From NCBI RefSeq assembly GCF_000719775.1, contig NZ_JOHR01000005.1, forward strand, positions 310,001 through 374,000: a DNA stretch of 64,000 nucleotides, read 5' to 3'. The notes beneath the pieces were generated by a model. It searched no databases and was not told where the DNA came from. It was given only the letters and a program-made list of their open reading frames with translations. The stretch is from Streptomyces sp. NRRL F-5135. GTDB lineage: Bacteria; Actinomycetota; Actinomycetes; Streptomycetales; Streptomycetaceae. Shown piece by piece: positions 15,546 to 24,910 of the stretch; within the stretch, counting starts at the first letter, position 1, and each line of letters starts with the position of its first letter. The position numbers and the translations under genes are program-made.

Positions 15546-15755
15546 TTAGACGGCTTCGAGCAGGTGGACCAGCGATGCGGTGACCACGCGGTGGCTGGTG
15601 CCGAAGGACAAAGTCCGTATAGGTGCTTCGCCACGCCGCACCAGGTCGTAGAGGTGGCTCTTGCTGACGCCGAGCGCAGCAGCGGCCCGAGGTACACCGA
15701 CGGTGGCCGGCCACTGCCGCACCTCTGCCAGCGTCGGCACGTCCTGGCCAGTCAT
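15546..15755 (-). CDS. Small HTH protein, likely excisionase or AlpA-like, 69 aa
   Basis: The sequence TLAEVRQWPATVGVPRAAAALGVSKSHLYDLVRRGEAPIRTLSFGTSHRVVTASLVHLL is a winged helix-turn-helix of the AlpA/excisionase type: the ALGVSKSHLYDLVRRG recognition region, then a strand pair and a terminal helix. ATG 15755 overlaps the XRE gene stop as ATGA, so both are co-translated. Near the integrase, such a protein is the best candidate for the recombination directionality factor, though it is transcribed away from int. Confidence 0.7.
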   Translation of the reverse strand: MTGQDVPTLAEVRQWPATVGVPRAAAALGVSKSHLYDLVRRGEAPIRTLSFGTSHRVVTASLVHLLEAV

Positions 15756-15979
15756 CGCGTCGCCGCCGCAGGTACGGGAGCCATCAGGTCCTCCACCTCG
15801 CACGCGAGCGCGGTAGCGAGGCGGCCCAGCGCTGGAGCAGACGCACCGGCCAGCCCGCGCTCGATTCCGCTGACGTGTCCCTTGGACAGTCCGGCCCGGT
15901 CGGCCAGCGCCTGTTGGGTCAGCCCCGCCGCGATGCGGCGTCGCCGCACGGCGCCCGGGTCTTGGTAGTGGGCTCTCAT
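15752..15979 (-). CDS. XRE/Cro-type HTH regulator, 75 aa
   Basis: A compact lambda-repressor-like DNA-binding domain: VRRRRIAAGLTQQALADRAGLSKGHVSGIERGLAGASAPALGRLATALACEVEDLM. It is the first gene of the leftward operon and faces the rightward regulator across a 141-base control region. ATG 15979 was preferred to the in-frame ATG 16015, since the longer N-terminus (YFLELLHTVSP) is atypical; a ribosome site is not obvious, so the mRNA may be near-leaderless. Probably the Cro-like side of the phage switch. Confidence 0.75.
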   Translation of the reverse strand: MRAHYQDPGAVRRRRIAAGLTQQALADRAGLSKGHVSGIERGLAGASAPALGRLATALACEVEDLMAPVPAAATR

Positions 15980-16120
15980 GGGTGACACAGTATGTAGAAG
16001 TTCAAGAAAGTACAAGAAAGAATGAGTCGGGAGTTGCCCTGAATCCTTCTTGATGAAGGTGGGGGGAGGTGATGTCCTAAAGTTCGCGGAAGTTCACTGT
16101 CGCCGTCGTGAGAGGACTCT
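15980..16120. promoter_or_regulatory. Divergent phage control region with spaced direct repeats
   Basis: This gap between the divergent regulators holds paired direct repeats. CAAGAAAG occurs at 16003-16010 and 16013-16020. AAGTTC occurs at 15998-16003, 16080-16085 and 16090-16095. Both pairs are spaced 10 bases, one helical turn, as expected for repressor operators. The stretch is AT-richer than its surroundings. Promoters for both directions should lie here, but I could not fix -10/-35 boxes firmly. Confidence 0.55.
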
Positions 16121-16564
16121 GTGGTGAGCGAGTCGCCGCCCGCACCACCGCCCGAGGCTGAGCTGATCCGCGTGGCTCGACTCGCGCGGGGGCTCAGTCC
16201 TGAGAGAGCTGCCGATCGCACGTCTGTGCGATTGGGGGGTGGTCGGTGGCGGCACATTGAGCAGGGCTACACGCGCAAGACCCCGTACACGCCGACTGTG
16301 GCACCAGCTCAGACGCTGGCGCACATGGCGCACGTGGTGCACGTGACCTCTGATCAGCTAGCTGCGGCCGGCCGCGAAGACGCAGCCGAGATCCTCCGCG
16401 AGATTGAGCGCCAGGAAGCTGCCACCCAGGCGGACCAGGTAGTAACCGATCCGCGCGTTCGCATAGCGCTGGAGGTCCTCGGTGACCTGCCACCGAGGTT
16501 GCGGAAAGAGGTGCTCCGTCGGCTCGGCGAAGAACCGAAGCGGCAGATCGAGAAGGAGACCTAG
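16121..16564 (+). CDS. Phage repressor-like HTH protein, 147 aa
   Basis: Residues ~12-70 follow the XRE pattern (ELIRVARLARGLSPERAADRTSVRLGGGRWRHIEQGY, then TLAHMAHVVHVTSDQLAAAG), in which first helix, turn and recognition helix can be placed. The C-terminus is helical and charged (DPRVRIALEVLGDLPPRLRKEVLRRLGEE), likely for oligomerisation. It starts at GTG 16121 (or 16124) after AGAGGA. It is transcribed with the integrase, 12 bases downstream, and divergently from the XRE/early genes, so it is the best candidate for the lysogeny repressor. Confidence 0.65.
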   Translation: MVSESPPAPPPEAELIRVARLARGLSPERAADRTSVRLGGGRWRHIEQGYTRKTPYTPTVAPAQTLAHMAHVVHVTSDQLAAAGREDAAEILREIERQEAATQADQVVTDPRVRIALEVLGDLPPRLRKEVLRRLGEEPKRQIEKET

Positions 16565-16576
16565 GGGAGGGAAGGT

Positions 16577-17770
16577 ATGGCCGATCCCATCAAGAAGATC
16601 ACCTTGAAGAGTGGGAAGGTCCGGTACCGGTTCGTTGTAGACATCGGCAGTGGTGGGAAGCGGAGACAGCTCACCGTCACGAAGGACACCAAGAAGGAAG
16701 CGGTCGCCGAGTACGGGCGCATCCAGCACCAGAAGTCGACCGGTACGTACATCGCGCCGTCGGGAATGACAGTCGGCGAACTGGTGGACCTCTGGCTGAA
16801 GGCGACGCTCCCGGGGGTTGAGCTGGCCACGCAGCGGTCGTACATCAACGCAGTGGCGTACGTGAAGACCCGCCTCGGCGACGTGCGGGTGCAGCAGCTC
16901 ACGGAAGACCACGTGGATGAACTGGTGGCGTGGATGCTCAAGAGTGCGCGCCGCCGCGGCGGCGCGGCCGGCACCGGAGTCAGCGTCACGACAGTCGGAC
17001 ACACGCTCGGTCGATTGCGGTCCGTGCTCACCCTGGGGGTTCGGCGTGGCCTCGTCGTGCGAAACGTTGCTGAGCACACCACCATCCCGCGCGAGGCGCG
17101 GAACGCGGCCCGAGCCGCACAGCAGATCGAGCCGTGGACGCAGGCCGAGGTGCGCCAGTTCCTCGCGCATGCCTCCACCCACCGGCTGTACGCGGTCATG
17201 ATGCTGTCGCTGATCGCGGAGCGGCCGGCGGAAGTCTGCGGAGCTCGCTGGAAAGAGGACGTCAGCTTCTCCGGTGAGGGCACGATCGCCATCGGCAACA
17301 CCCGGACCCTGGTCTACGACGACACACGGGAGAAGGGGCAGCGGACCGCGGTGGAGGAGAAGGAGACGAAGACGGCGGCCGGCACTCGGACTCTCCCGCT
17401 GCCCGCGCCGCTGTACAAGGCGCTCAAGTCGTTTCGCACGCTCCAGCTGCGAGAGAAGCTGGCAGCCGGGGATGCGTACGAGGACAGCGGCTACGTGGCC
17501 GTGGATAAACTCGGCCGCCCGTTGCAGACGGACAAGTTGCGGCGTGAGGCGTACGCGCTCATGGACGCTGCGGGCGTTCGTCGGATCAAGCTGTACTGGG
17601 CGAGACATACGACGTTGACCTGGATGGCGAACAGCGGCGGTGTGCCCGACACGGTGGTGTCGGCGTGGGCTGGCCATTCCGATCTGTCGTTCACGAAGCG
17701 CAGGTATGTTCACCGTGATCCCGACAGTCTGAAAGCGGGGTCCGAGAAGCTCGCCACGTTCCTCGGCTGA
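16577..17770 (+). CDS. int: Tyrosine recombinase (phage integrase), 397 aa
   Basis: Catalyses site-specific integration and, with a directionality factor, excision. An N-terminal arm-binding part (KSGKVRYRFVVDIGSGGKRRQLTVTKDTKKEAVAEY) is followed by a SAM-like core-binding domain (~65-165) and a catalytic domain. Catalytic positions visible are Arg216 (AERPAEVCGARW), box II YWARH with Arg343-His344, His367 (AGHSD) and the nucleophile Tyr377 (TKRRYVH). The usual HxxR histidine is Tyr340 here. ATG 16577 follows GGGAGGGAAGG. It sits at the prophage right edge, beside the expected attachment site. Confidence 0.92.
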   Translation: MADPIKKITLKSGKVRYRFVVDIGSGGKRRQLTVTKDTKKEAVAEYGRIQHQKSTGTYIAPSGMTVGELVDLWLKATLPGVELATQRSYINAVAYVKTRLGDVRVQQLTEDHVDELVAWMLKSARRRGGAAGTGVSVTTVGHTLGRLRSVLTLGVRRGLVVRNVAEHTTIPREARNAARAAQQIEPWTQAEVRQFLAHASTHRLYAVMMLSLIAERPAEVCGARWKEDVSFSGEGTIAIGNTRTLVYDDTREKGQRTAVEEKETKTAAGTRTLPLPAPLYKALKSFRTLQLREKLAAGDAYEDSGYVAVDKLGRPLQTDKLRREAYALMDAAGVRRIKLYWARHTTLTWMANSGGVPDTVVSAWAGHSDLSFTKRRYVHRDPDSLKAGSEKLATFLG

Positions 17771-17780
17771 GGATCATGAT

Positions 17781-17802
17781 CAACATCTTTTGTGAGATGT
17801 TG
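17781..17802. terminator. Hairpin just after the integrase gene
   Basis: A perfect inverted repeat CAACATCT/AGATGTTG with a 6-base loop starts 10 bases after the integrase stop. It can act as a terminator, although no T-run follows. Being AT-rich and next to int, it could instead be part of the attachment site. The rest of the 17771-17923 gap shows nothing else I can name. Confidence 0.45.
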
Positions 17803-17923
17803 TGAGACGGCGCCCTTCTGGGGCACCTCTCACGCTCGCTCCGCAGTAGCGGAAACAGGGCCCTGACTAGGTACTTTGCTGTAATTGATCTTGCTGTCTG
17901 AAACTCTGGGAGTGGGGCATCAT

Positions 17924-18256
17924 GTGTCTGATCGTGGCATGAAGGCATTCCGACTGGACGAGCTGGAAGCGGAGCGTGCCGCCAATGACGGCGCGTACCT
18001 GCAATTCATACGGGAACGCAACATGTCCGTGGGGCTGTACGCCCTGGACTCGGGTGCGACCGATCCGCAGCAGCCGCACCGGCAGGACGAGGTGTACTTC
18101 GTCGTCAGCGGCCGGGCCTCGATCACCGTGGGACAGGAGACCACCCCGGTCAGCCGGGGCAGCGTCGTCTACGTACCGGCCGGAGTGCCGCACAAGTTCC
18201 ATCACATCTCGGAGGACCTGCGCGTCCTGGTCGTCTTCTCACCGCCGGAGAGCTGA
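17924..18256 (+). CDS. Cupin-domain protein, 110 aa
   Basis: A single-domain cupin barrel. Motif 1 is QPHRQDEVYFVVSGRASITVGQE, which carries one His and a Glu of the usual metal set, and motif 2 is PAGVPHKFHHI. These ligands suggest a metal-binding cupin, but the substrate is unknown. GTG 17924 follows GGGAGTGGGG; ATG 17939 is an alternative. It is the first gene outside the prophage, so insertion may have changed its upstream region. Confidence 0.8.
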   Translation: MSDRGMKAFRLDELEAERAANDGAYLQFIRERNMSVGLYALDSGATDPQQPHRQDEVYFVVSGRASITVGQETTPVSRGSVVYVPAGVPHKFHHISEDLRVLVVFSPPES

Positions 18257-18403
18257 GTCGTAGCGGCGCTGCCCCCAGAGCGGTATCAGGGTGGGATCAG
18301 GGAGAGATCCGGGGGCGCGAGTGCCCCGTACGTGCCTTCGCGCCTCTAGCATCGAACGGGTACCACGGCTGTGTGAGGCAATCGGCGAAGCGAGGTAGGG
18401 GCA

Positions 18404-18622
18404 ATGGCGGTTCGGGAGATGGTCACGGGGCTGCCCTGGTGGGTGAAGTGGATCGCGATCCCCGTGATCGCCGTCGTCGTGTTCGGCGGGCTGATCATGA
18501 GTGTCCTGACCTTCCTGGTCGGGCTGCTCTTCAAGGTGCTGATCTTCGTGGCTCTGGTCGGCGGACTCATCTATGTCGTACGGAAGTTCATGTCCTCGTC
18601 GTCCTCGCGTGGTGACTGGTAG
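18404..18622 (+). CDS. DUF5326-like small membrane protein, 72 aa
   Basis: MAVREMVTGLPWWVKWIAIPVIAVVVFGGLIMSVLTFLVGLLFKVLIFVALVGGLIYVV contains two closely packed membrane helices (residues ~13-33 and 37-58). A Lys/Arg/Ser-rich tail ending SSSSSRGDW follows. The sequence matches, from memory, the DUF5326 family found next to ssgR in Streptomyces. No function is known. Start ATG 18404 follows GAGGTAGGGGC. Confidence 0.8.
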   Translation: MAVREMVTGLPWWVKWIAIPVIAVVVFGGLIMSVLTFLVGLLFKVLIFVALVGGLIYVVRKFMSSSSSRGDW

Positions 18623-18937
18623 GTCTGACTGCCCGTACGCCTATTAGCCCGCGCGGGGGAAAGGTGAACGGGAAACCATCCTCGGCAGCGGCCTGCCTCT
18701 AGAGTGGCAAACCCCCGCCGCTTCCTGGGAAAGACCACAGGCGATCGCCGTGGCCGTCGTGCGCCCGTTGTGCCTGTTCATGCGATCGTTTCAGGCAGGT
18801 CCAGGGTCTCTGAGGGGTCACAGGTCCGTTCCACGGTTCCGCCGGCCGCTCGGGCTCCCGGCCCAGGGCGCGGCGGGCGCGCGGGGGCGGCCCCCGCGGG
18901 CGGGTCCACGCCCGTCAGCGATGCCTGGGGGTGACCA
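18623..18937. other. Upstream region of ssgR
   Basis: A 315-base gap without a convincing gene. A strong GC hairpin CGCGGGGG/CCCCCGCG (18880-18898, 3-base loop) ends about 40 bases before the ssgR start and could affect its mRNA. ATCGTTTCAGGCAG near 18785 lies in an AT-richer patch where a promoter may be, but no clear boxes are visible. Confidence 0.5.
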
Positions 18938-19708
18938 TTGGCCACTGCTACGCCAACCGTGGCTCCAACCCTGATCGGTTCGGTGCAGCGGGCGCTGCGT
19001 CTGCTGGAGTCGGTGGGCTCCCATCCGGACGGGGCGCCCGCGAAACAGCTCGCCCGCGAAGCCGGGCTGCCGCTTCCCACCGCCTACCACCTGCTGCGCA
19101 CACTGGTGCACGAGGGCTACCTCCACCGCGAGAGGGGCGTCTACGTCCTGGGCGACGCGGTGCGACGGCTGGAGCGTGCCGACCTCGCCCGGGCCCGCAG
19201 GCACCGGCTCACCGAGGCCATGAACCGCTGGCGGGACCTGCTCGGTACGCCCGTCTACTTCGGGGTCTACCGCGAGGGTGAGATCGCGCTCGTCTCCGTC
19301 GCCGAGAGCCCGGCGGCCCCCGCGGTCGCTCCCTGGGCCGACTTCCGGCAGACCGCTCACGCGCACGCCCTGGGGCAGTGCCTGCTGAGCCAGCTCGACG
19401 ACGCCACCCGCCGTGATCACCTGGACCGTCATCCGGTGCGCCCGCTCACCCCGCACTCCGTGCCGGGGCGCCGTGCGCTGCTCGAACGCCTCGGTTCCCT
19501 GGACCGTATGGAACCGGTCGTCGAGCGGCAGGAGTACGCGCTGGGCACCGTGTGCGCGGCCGTCCCCATCACCGTAGGCGCCACAGCTGCCGCGATGGCC
19601 ATTTCTGTACCATTTCAACAGCAAGAGCGGCTTCAGCCGGCGATCGAACGATTACGTAGAGAGATCGGATCGCTACTGAACTCACTAACCTTCTCTATCA
19701 GTATCTGA
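18938..19708 (+). CDS. ssgR: IclR-family regulator SsgR, activator of ssgA
   Basis: A 256-residue protein with an N-terminal IclR winged helix (SVQRALRLLESVGSHPDGAPAKQLAREAGLPLPTAYHLLRTLVHEGYL) and a C-terminal effector domain (RWRDLLGTPVYFGVYREGEIALVSV ... YALGTVCAAVPITVGATAAAMAISVPFQQ). In S. coelicolor SsgR activates the adjacent ssgA, and the same pair is present here. The start is TTG 18938 after GGGGGTG. Codon 239 is TTA (19652-19654), read by the bldA tRNA, and the last ~15 codons are unusually AT-rich (TTA, CTA, AGA). Production of full-length protein may therefore depend on bldA. Confidence 0.9.
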   Translation: MATATPTVAPTLIGSVQRALRLLESVGSHPDGAPAKQLAREAGLPLPTAYHLLRTLVHEGYLHRERGVYVLGDAVRRLERADLARARRHRLTEAMNRWRDLLGTPVYFGVYREGEIALVSVAESPAAPAVAPWADFRQTAHAHALGQCLLSQLDDATRRDHLDRHPVRPLTPHSVPGRRALLERLGSLDRMEPVVERQEYALGTVCAAVPITVGATAAAMAISVPFQQQERLQPAIERLRREIGSLLNSLTFSISI

Positions 19709-19811
19709 AAAATTACTCCTTGTGATCTGCTAGCGCGTGCACCACGATTGCGTCAAGAGGGTCAACGGGGTTTATTCCCAGCCAATTGCTTCATCTACTC
19801 CGGAGTGCACG

Positions 19812-20246
19812 ATGCGCGAGTCGGTCCAGGCCGAGGTCCTGATGAGCTTTCTCGTCTCCGAGGAGCTCTCGTTCCGGATCCCGGTGGAACTCCACTACGA
19901 GGTGGGCGATCCCTACGCCGTGCGGATGACCTTCCATCTGCCCGGAGACGCCCCCGTCACCTGGACCTTCGGCCGCGAGCTGCTGCTCGACGGCATCAAT
20001 ACGCCCAGCGGGGACGGAGATGTGCACATCGCGCCGACCGTCCCTGAGGATCTTTCCGATGTCCATATCCGTCTCCAGGTCGGCGAGGACCACGCGCTCT
20101 TCCGGGTGAGTGCCGCCCCGCTGGTGGCCTTCCTGGACCGCACCGACAGGCTGGTGCCCCTCGGCCAGGAGCGCACGCTCGGGGACTTCGAGGGCAGCCT
20201 GGAGGCGGAGCTCGGTCGCATCCTGGCCGAGGAGAACGCCGGCTGA
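19812..20246 (+). CDS. ssgA: Sporulation and cell-division protein SsgA
   Basis: A 144-residue SsgA-like protein. The body MSFLVSEELSFRIPVELHYEVGDPYAVRMTFHLPGDAPVTWTFGRELLLDG and the end AAPLVAFLDRTDRLVPLGQERTLGDFEGSLEAELGRIL are near-identical, from memory, to SsgA of S. coelicolor and S. griseus. SsgA is specific to morphologically complex actinomycetes and promotes septation and SsgB/FtsZ placement. The start ATG 19812 gives the N-terminus MRESVQAEVL; a shorter form from ATG 19842 (MSFLV) is possible. About 100 AT-rich bases between ssgR and ssgA should carry the SsgR-dependent promoter. Confidence 0.95.
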   Translation: MRESVQAEVLMSFLVSEELSFRIPVELHYEVGDPYAVRMTFHLPGDAPVTWTFGRELLLDGINTPSGDGDVHIAPTVPEDLSDVHIRLQVGEDHALFRVSAAPLVAFLDRTDRLVPLGQERTLGDFEGSLEAELGRILAEENAG

Positions 20247-20252
20247 AGCGCC

Positions 20253-20360
20253 GATGGCATGCCCGATCCGTCGGGACGCCGGTGACGTGGCCCGGTGTGT
20301 CAGGCGCCGATGACATGGTCCGGCGTTCGGATTCCGACGATGTGGTCCGGTGCTTCAGGG
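20253..20360. repeat. Imperfect ~28-base tandem repeats after ssgA
   Basis: Copies of a G(A)(C/T)(A/G)TGG(C/T)CCGG(T/C)G pattern begin at 20284, 20312 and 20339, with a weaker one near 20253. They fill the gap between convergent ssgA and the YibE/F gene. No open frame or hairpin explains them. Confidence 0.45.
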
Positions 20361-20373
20361 CGGGGGCGTACGG

Positions 20374-21771
20374 CTACCTCTTACGGCGTCGGCCACGACC
20401 GCCGGTCGTCACCCGCGCCGACGGGCTCGGTACGGACATCGCCGGTGCGCCCTCCGGGCCGACGGCGTCGCCCGCGGGCCGAGCCCCGTCCTGCCGTGCG
20501 TCCGGTGCCTTCCGGTCGGCCGAGACGACCAGTGCCGCGAGCGCCGTGGTCACCGGCACCGACGCGACCAGACCGATCGAGCCCACCAGCGTCCGTACGA
20601 TCTCCTCCGCCACCAGCTCGCTGTTGGCGACCGTACCGACGCTCGACTGCGCGATCGAGAAGAGCAAGAGCAACGGCAGGGCGGCGCCCGCGTAGGCGAG
20701 GACCAGCGTATTGACCACCGAGGCGATATGGTCCCGGCCGATGCGAATCGCCGCCTTGTAGAGGGCGCGTGGGCCCATCGACGGATCCGCCTGCCGCAGC
20801 TCCCAGACCGCCGAGGTCTGGGTCACCGTCACATCGTCCAGGACCCCGAGCGAACCGATGATGACACCCGCCAGCAGCAGACCGCTCATATCGATCTCCG
20901 GGTAGAGACCGTGGATGAGACCGGTGTTGTCGTCGGTGTTCCCGGTCAGGTTCGACCAGCCTATGAACAGCGAGCCCAGCAGCCCGATCAACAGGAGCGA
21001 GATCAGGGTGCCGAGGACGGCGACCGAGGTCCGGGCTGTCACACCATGACACATGTACAGCGCGATCAGCATGATCGCACTGGCGCCGACCACGGCGACG
21101 ACCAGCGGATTCGAGCCCTGGAGAATGGCCGGCAGGATGAACAGCGTCAACACGGCGAAGGAGATCGCGAGAGCGACCAGCGCCATGACTCCCCGCAGCC
21201 GCCCCACCACGACCACGGCGAGCGCGAAGAGACCCGCCAGCAGCGTCAGTGGCACCTTGCGGTTCACATCGGTGACGGAGTACTGGAGATCACGGGGAGC
21301 ATCGGGCGCATAGGCCACCACAACGCCCTGTTTCACGTGAAACTGTCGGGGGGCGTCCGGCTGGACGATCTCGACAAAGGTATGTCCCTTTTCCTTGCCG
21401 CTCGTGAGCTCGATCGTCGCCTTCTTGCAGGTCCCCTTCTCCGCTTGCACGGCCTCGCGCCCCTGCGGCGTCGATGTGTCACCGGTCGAGGGAATCTGCG
21501 AAGCGTTCACGTCCTTGCAGCTGACCGACTCCAGCTGCACCACCCGCCCCTGCTCCGTCTCCCGGTCGAAACCGACACCGGTGCGCTCATGGGACGGCGC
21601 ACCACCGGGCCAGAGCACGACAAGACCCGCGAGTACCGCCGCGGCAAAGGGAATCAGGACCGCCGCGATCACCTTGCGCAGGTGCTGGGAGACCGGGGCG
21701 GCCGGCCCATGGTTGTGCGAGTGGGCGTGCGGGTGGCCGTGTGTTTCGTGGGGCTGCTCGGATGGGGTCAC
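20374..21771 (-). CDS. YibE/F-family multi-pass membrane protein, 465 aa
   Basis: After a His-rich cytoplasmic start (HETHGHPHAHSHNHG) comes a TM helix (VIAAVLIPFAAAVLAGLVVLW). An extracytoplasmic domain with two Cys (ESVSCKDVN, GTCKKATIE) follows. Then come seven or so TM helices typical of YibE/F: VPLTLLAGLFALAVVVVGRL, ALVALAISFAVLTLFILPAI, GVIIGSLGVLDDVTVTQTSAVWEL and TLVLAYAGAALPLLLLF. The family is of unknown transport or signalling function. GTG 21771 is chosen because the His-rich start is conserved in form; the ribosome site is weak. It is divergent from thiC and contains a parS site. Confidence 0.85.
   Translation of the reverse strand: MTPSEQPHETHGHPHAHSHNHGPAAPVSQHLRKVIAAVLIPFAAAVLAGLVVLWPGGAPSHERTGVGFDRETEQGRVVQLESVSCKDVNASQIPSTGDTSTPQGREAVQAEKGTCKKATIELTSGKEKGHTFVEIVQPDAPRQFHVKQGVVVAYAPDAPRDLQYSVTDVNRKVPLTLLAGLFALAVVVVGRLRGVMALVALAISFAVLTLFILPAILQGSNPLVVAVVGASAIMLIALYMCHGVTARTSVAVLGTLISLLLIGLLGSLFIGWSNLTGNTDDNTGLIHGLYPEIDMSGLLLAGVIIGSLGVLDDVTVTQTSAVWELRQADPSMGPRALYKAAIRIGRDHIASVVNTLVLAYAGAALPLLLLFSIAQSSVGTVANSELVAEEIVRTLVGSIGLVASVPVTTALAALVVSADRKAPDARQDGARPAGDAVGPEGAPAMSVPSPSARVTTGGRGRRRKR
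21330..21343. promoter_or_regulatory. parS site (ParB-binding) inside the YibE/F gene
   Basis: GTTTCACGTGAAAC is a perfect 14-base palindrome identical to the core of the bacterial parS consensus. In this gene it encodes FHVK. ParB loads here to organise the origin region of the chromosome. A second identical site lies at 31838. Confidence 0.9.
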
Positions 21772-21847
21772 CGACCGATCATCGCAAGAAAGCCGGGGCC
21801 CTCTGTTCAGCTCGCCCAAGATGACGTTAGCGTGGAGACACTTTGCA

Positions 21848-23849
<2,002 letters not shown>

Positions 23850-23889
23850 GCCGGGCGCCTGACGGACCGGGTTCACCGGCCGCCGTACC

Positions 23890-23919
23890 GAGCCGGCTCG
23901 AACGGGACCGAGCCGGCTC
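23890..23919. terminator. Bidirectional terminator between thiC and the next gene
   Basis: Two copies of GAGCCGGCTC (23890-23899 and 23910-23919), each itself a palindrome, can pair as a 10-base stem with a 10-base loop. The second copy overlaps the stop codon of the leftward gene. It lies between convergent genes. Confidence 0.7.
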
Positions 23920-24763
23920 AGTCCGGCTGTTTCTCCGGGCCGCCGAAGTCGGGGCTGGTGAAGTCCGGGCTGCTGAACGTCGGGCGCCGGCCGGCGGTGG
24001 AGCTCTCGCCCGGGCTGGAGAAGTCCGGACGGCTGTAGCCGATCGTCGGCAGGTTCTTCACCGACCGGGGTGGCCTGGGGGCGGCCGGGCCCGGCCCCGG
24101 GTCGGCCAGAGAGGTGCGCAGGAAGGGCAGAATGCCGCGTTCGAGCACGGCATGGCGCCATGCCTCGCGCGCGCGGCCCACCTCCTCCGGGAGTTCGCCG
24201 TTGCCGGTGCCTTCGGCCGGGACATGGGTCGGGCCGTTGCGCAGCGCCGTGATCAGCAGACCTGTCGCGGCGGCCAGGATGCCCAGGGCGGTGACGGCCG
24301 CGAAGAACCAACCGACGGAGAGCAGGCTGCCGGCGAAGGCGGGAGCCGGTCTGAGCGCCTTGAGGAGGTAGCCGACCAGCAGGAAGATCACTGCCGCGAT
24401 GCCGCCGAGGACGGGCACCAGCACCGTGATGACGGCCGCGAGTCCCGCGCCGGGGCCCTCGGCCTCGGCGACGGTGCCGGCCGGCTCCGGCGACCTCTCG
24501 CGGTCCGCGCGGACCGAGCCGGAGGCGGCCGGTGAGCGGGCCTCCTCGCGGATCGCCGTGTAGTGCTCGTACTCGGCGGCGGCCGCGGTGGCGATCAGAT
24601 CCGTGGCGTTCAGTGCCATCGTGCGCAACTGCTCGGCAGTGAGCCGCCGGCCGATGTCCGCGAGGTCCGGCCGTTCGTGCGCATTGCGCAGCACGTCGTC
24701 AAGGATCCGCTCGAAATCCGCCCGATCCTCGCTCTGCAGGTGCGGAGCGCTATTCATGTGCAT
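23918..24763 (-). CDS. Membrane protein of unknown function, 281 aa
   Basis: The N-terminal ~75 residues are helical and acidic (EDRADFERILDDVLRNAHERPDLADIGRRLTAEQLRTMALNATDLIATAAAAEYEHY). Two TM helices follow at ~105-130 (AAVITVLVPVLGGIAAVIFLLVGYLL) and ~140-165 (LSVGWFFAAVTALGILAAATGLLITAL). The C-terminal tail is Ser/Pro-rich with repeats of the form PDFSSP. It starts at ATG 24763, with ATG 24757 as an alternative better spaced from GGGGG. The N-terminal part resembles small helical domains of Streptomyces membrane proteins, but no name is justified. Confidence 0.75.
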   Translation of the reverse strand: MHMNSAPHLQSEDRADFERILDDVLRNAHERPDLADIGRRLTAEQLRTMALNATDLIATAAAAEYEHYTAIREEARSPAASGSVRADRERSPEPAGTVAEAEGPGAGLAAVITVLVPVLGGIAAVIFLLVGYLLKALRPAPAFAGSLLSVGWFFAAVTALGILAAATGLLITALRNGPTHVPAEGTGNGELPEEVGRAREAWRHAVLERGILPFLRTSLADPGPGPAAPRPPRSVKNLPTIGYSRPDFSSPGESSTAGRRPTFSSPDFTSPDFGGPEKQPD

Positions 24764-24910
24764 CCCCCGGTACTCCGTAGGGCCGGACCGCCGGTGAGGA
24801 CCGGGCAGTTGGCGGAAACGGAGGAGAGCCTGCTACGGATAGGCCGATGGTAGAGCGGGTTTGGCATGCGGTGACAGGGGGTTTGCTGAATTCACCTGTC
24901 GCACGCCGAT

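Larger units (their letters stand above)
1..17900. mobile_element. Right part of an integrated temperate phage
   Basis: A continuous phage block extends from the left window edge to just after the integrase gene. Capsid, prohead protease, portal, both terminase subunits, an HNH protein, a long early operon, a repressor region and a tyrosine integrase occur in the usual order of an HK97-type siphovirus. All genes except the integrase and its neighbouring regulator read leftwards. The right edge is placed between the integrase stop (17770) and the cupin gene (17924), where chromosomal genes begin. I found no tRNA gene there and cannot identify the attachment core without the left end, so the boundary is approximate. 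Tail and lysis genes must lie to the left of the window. Confidence 0.9.

Noticed and set aside
17771..17923. tRNA gene at the prophage right end
   Set aside because: No cloverleaf or T-loop consensus is present in the gap.
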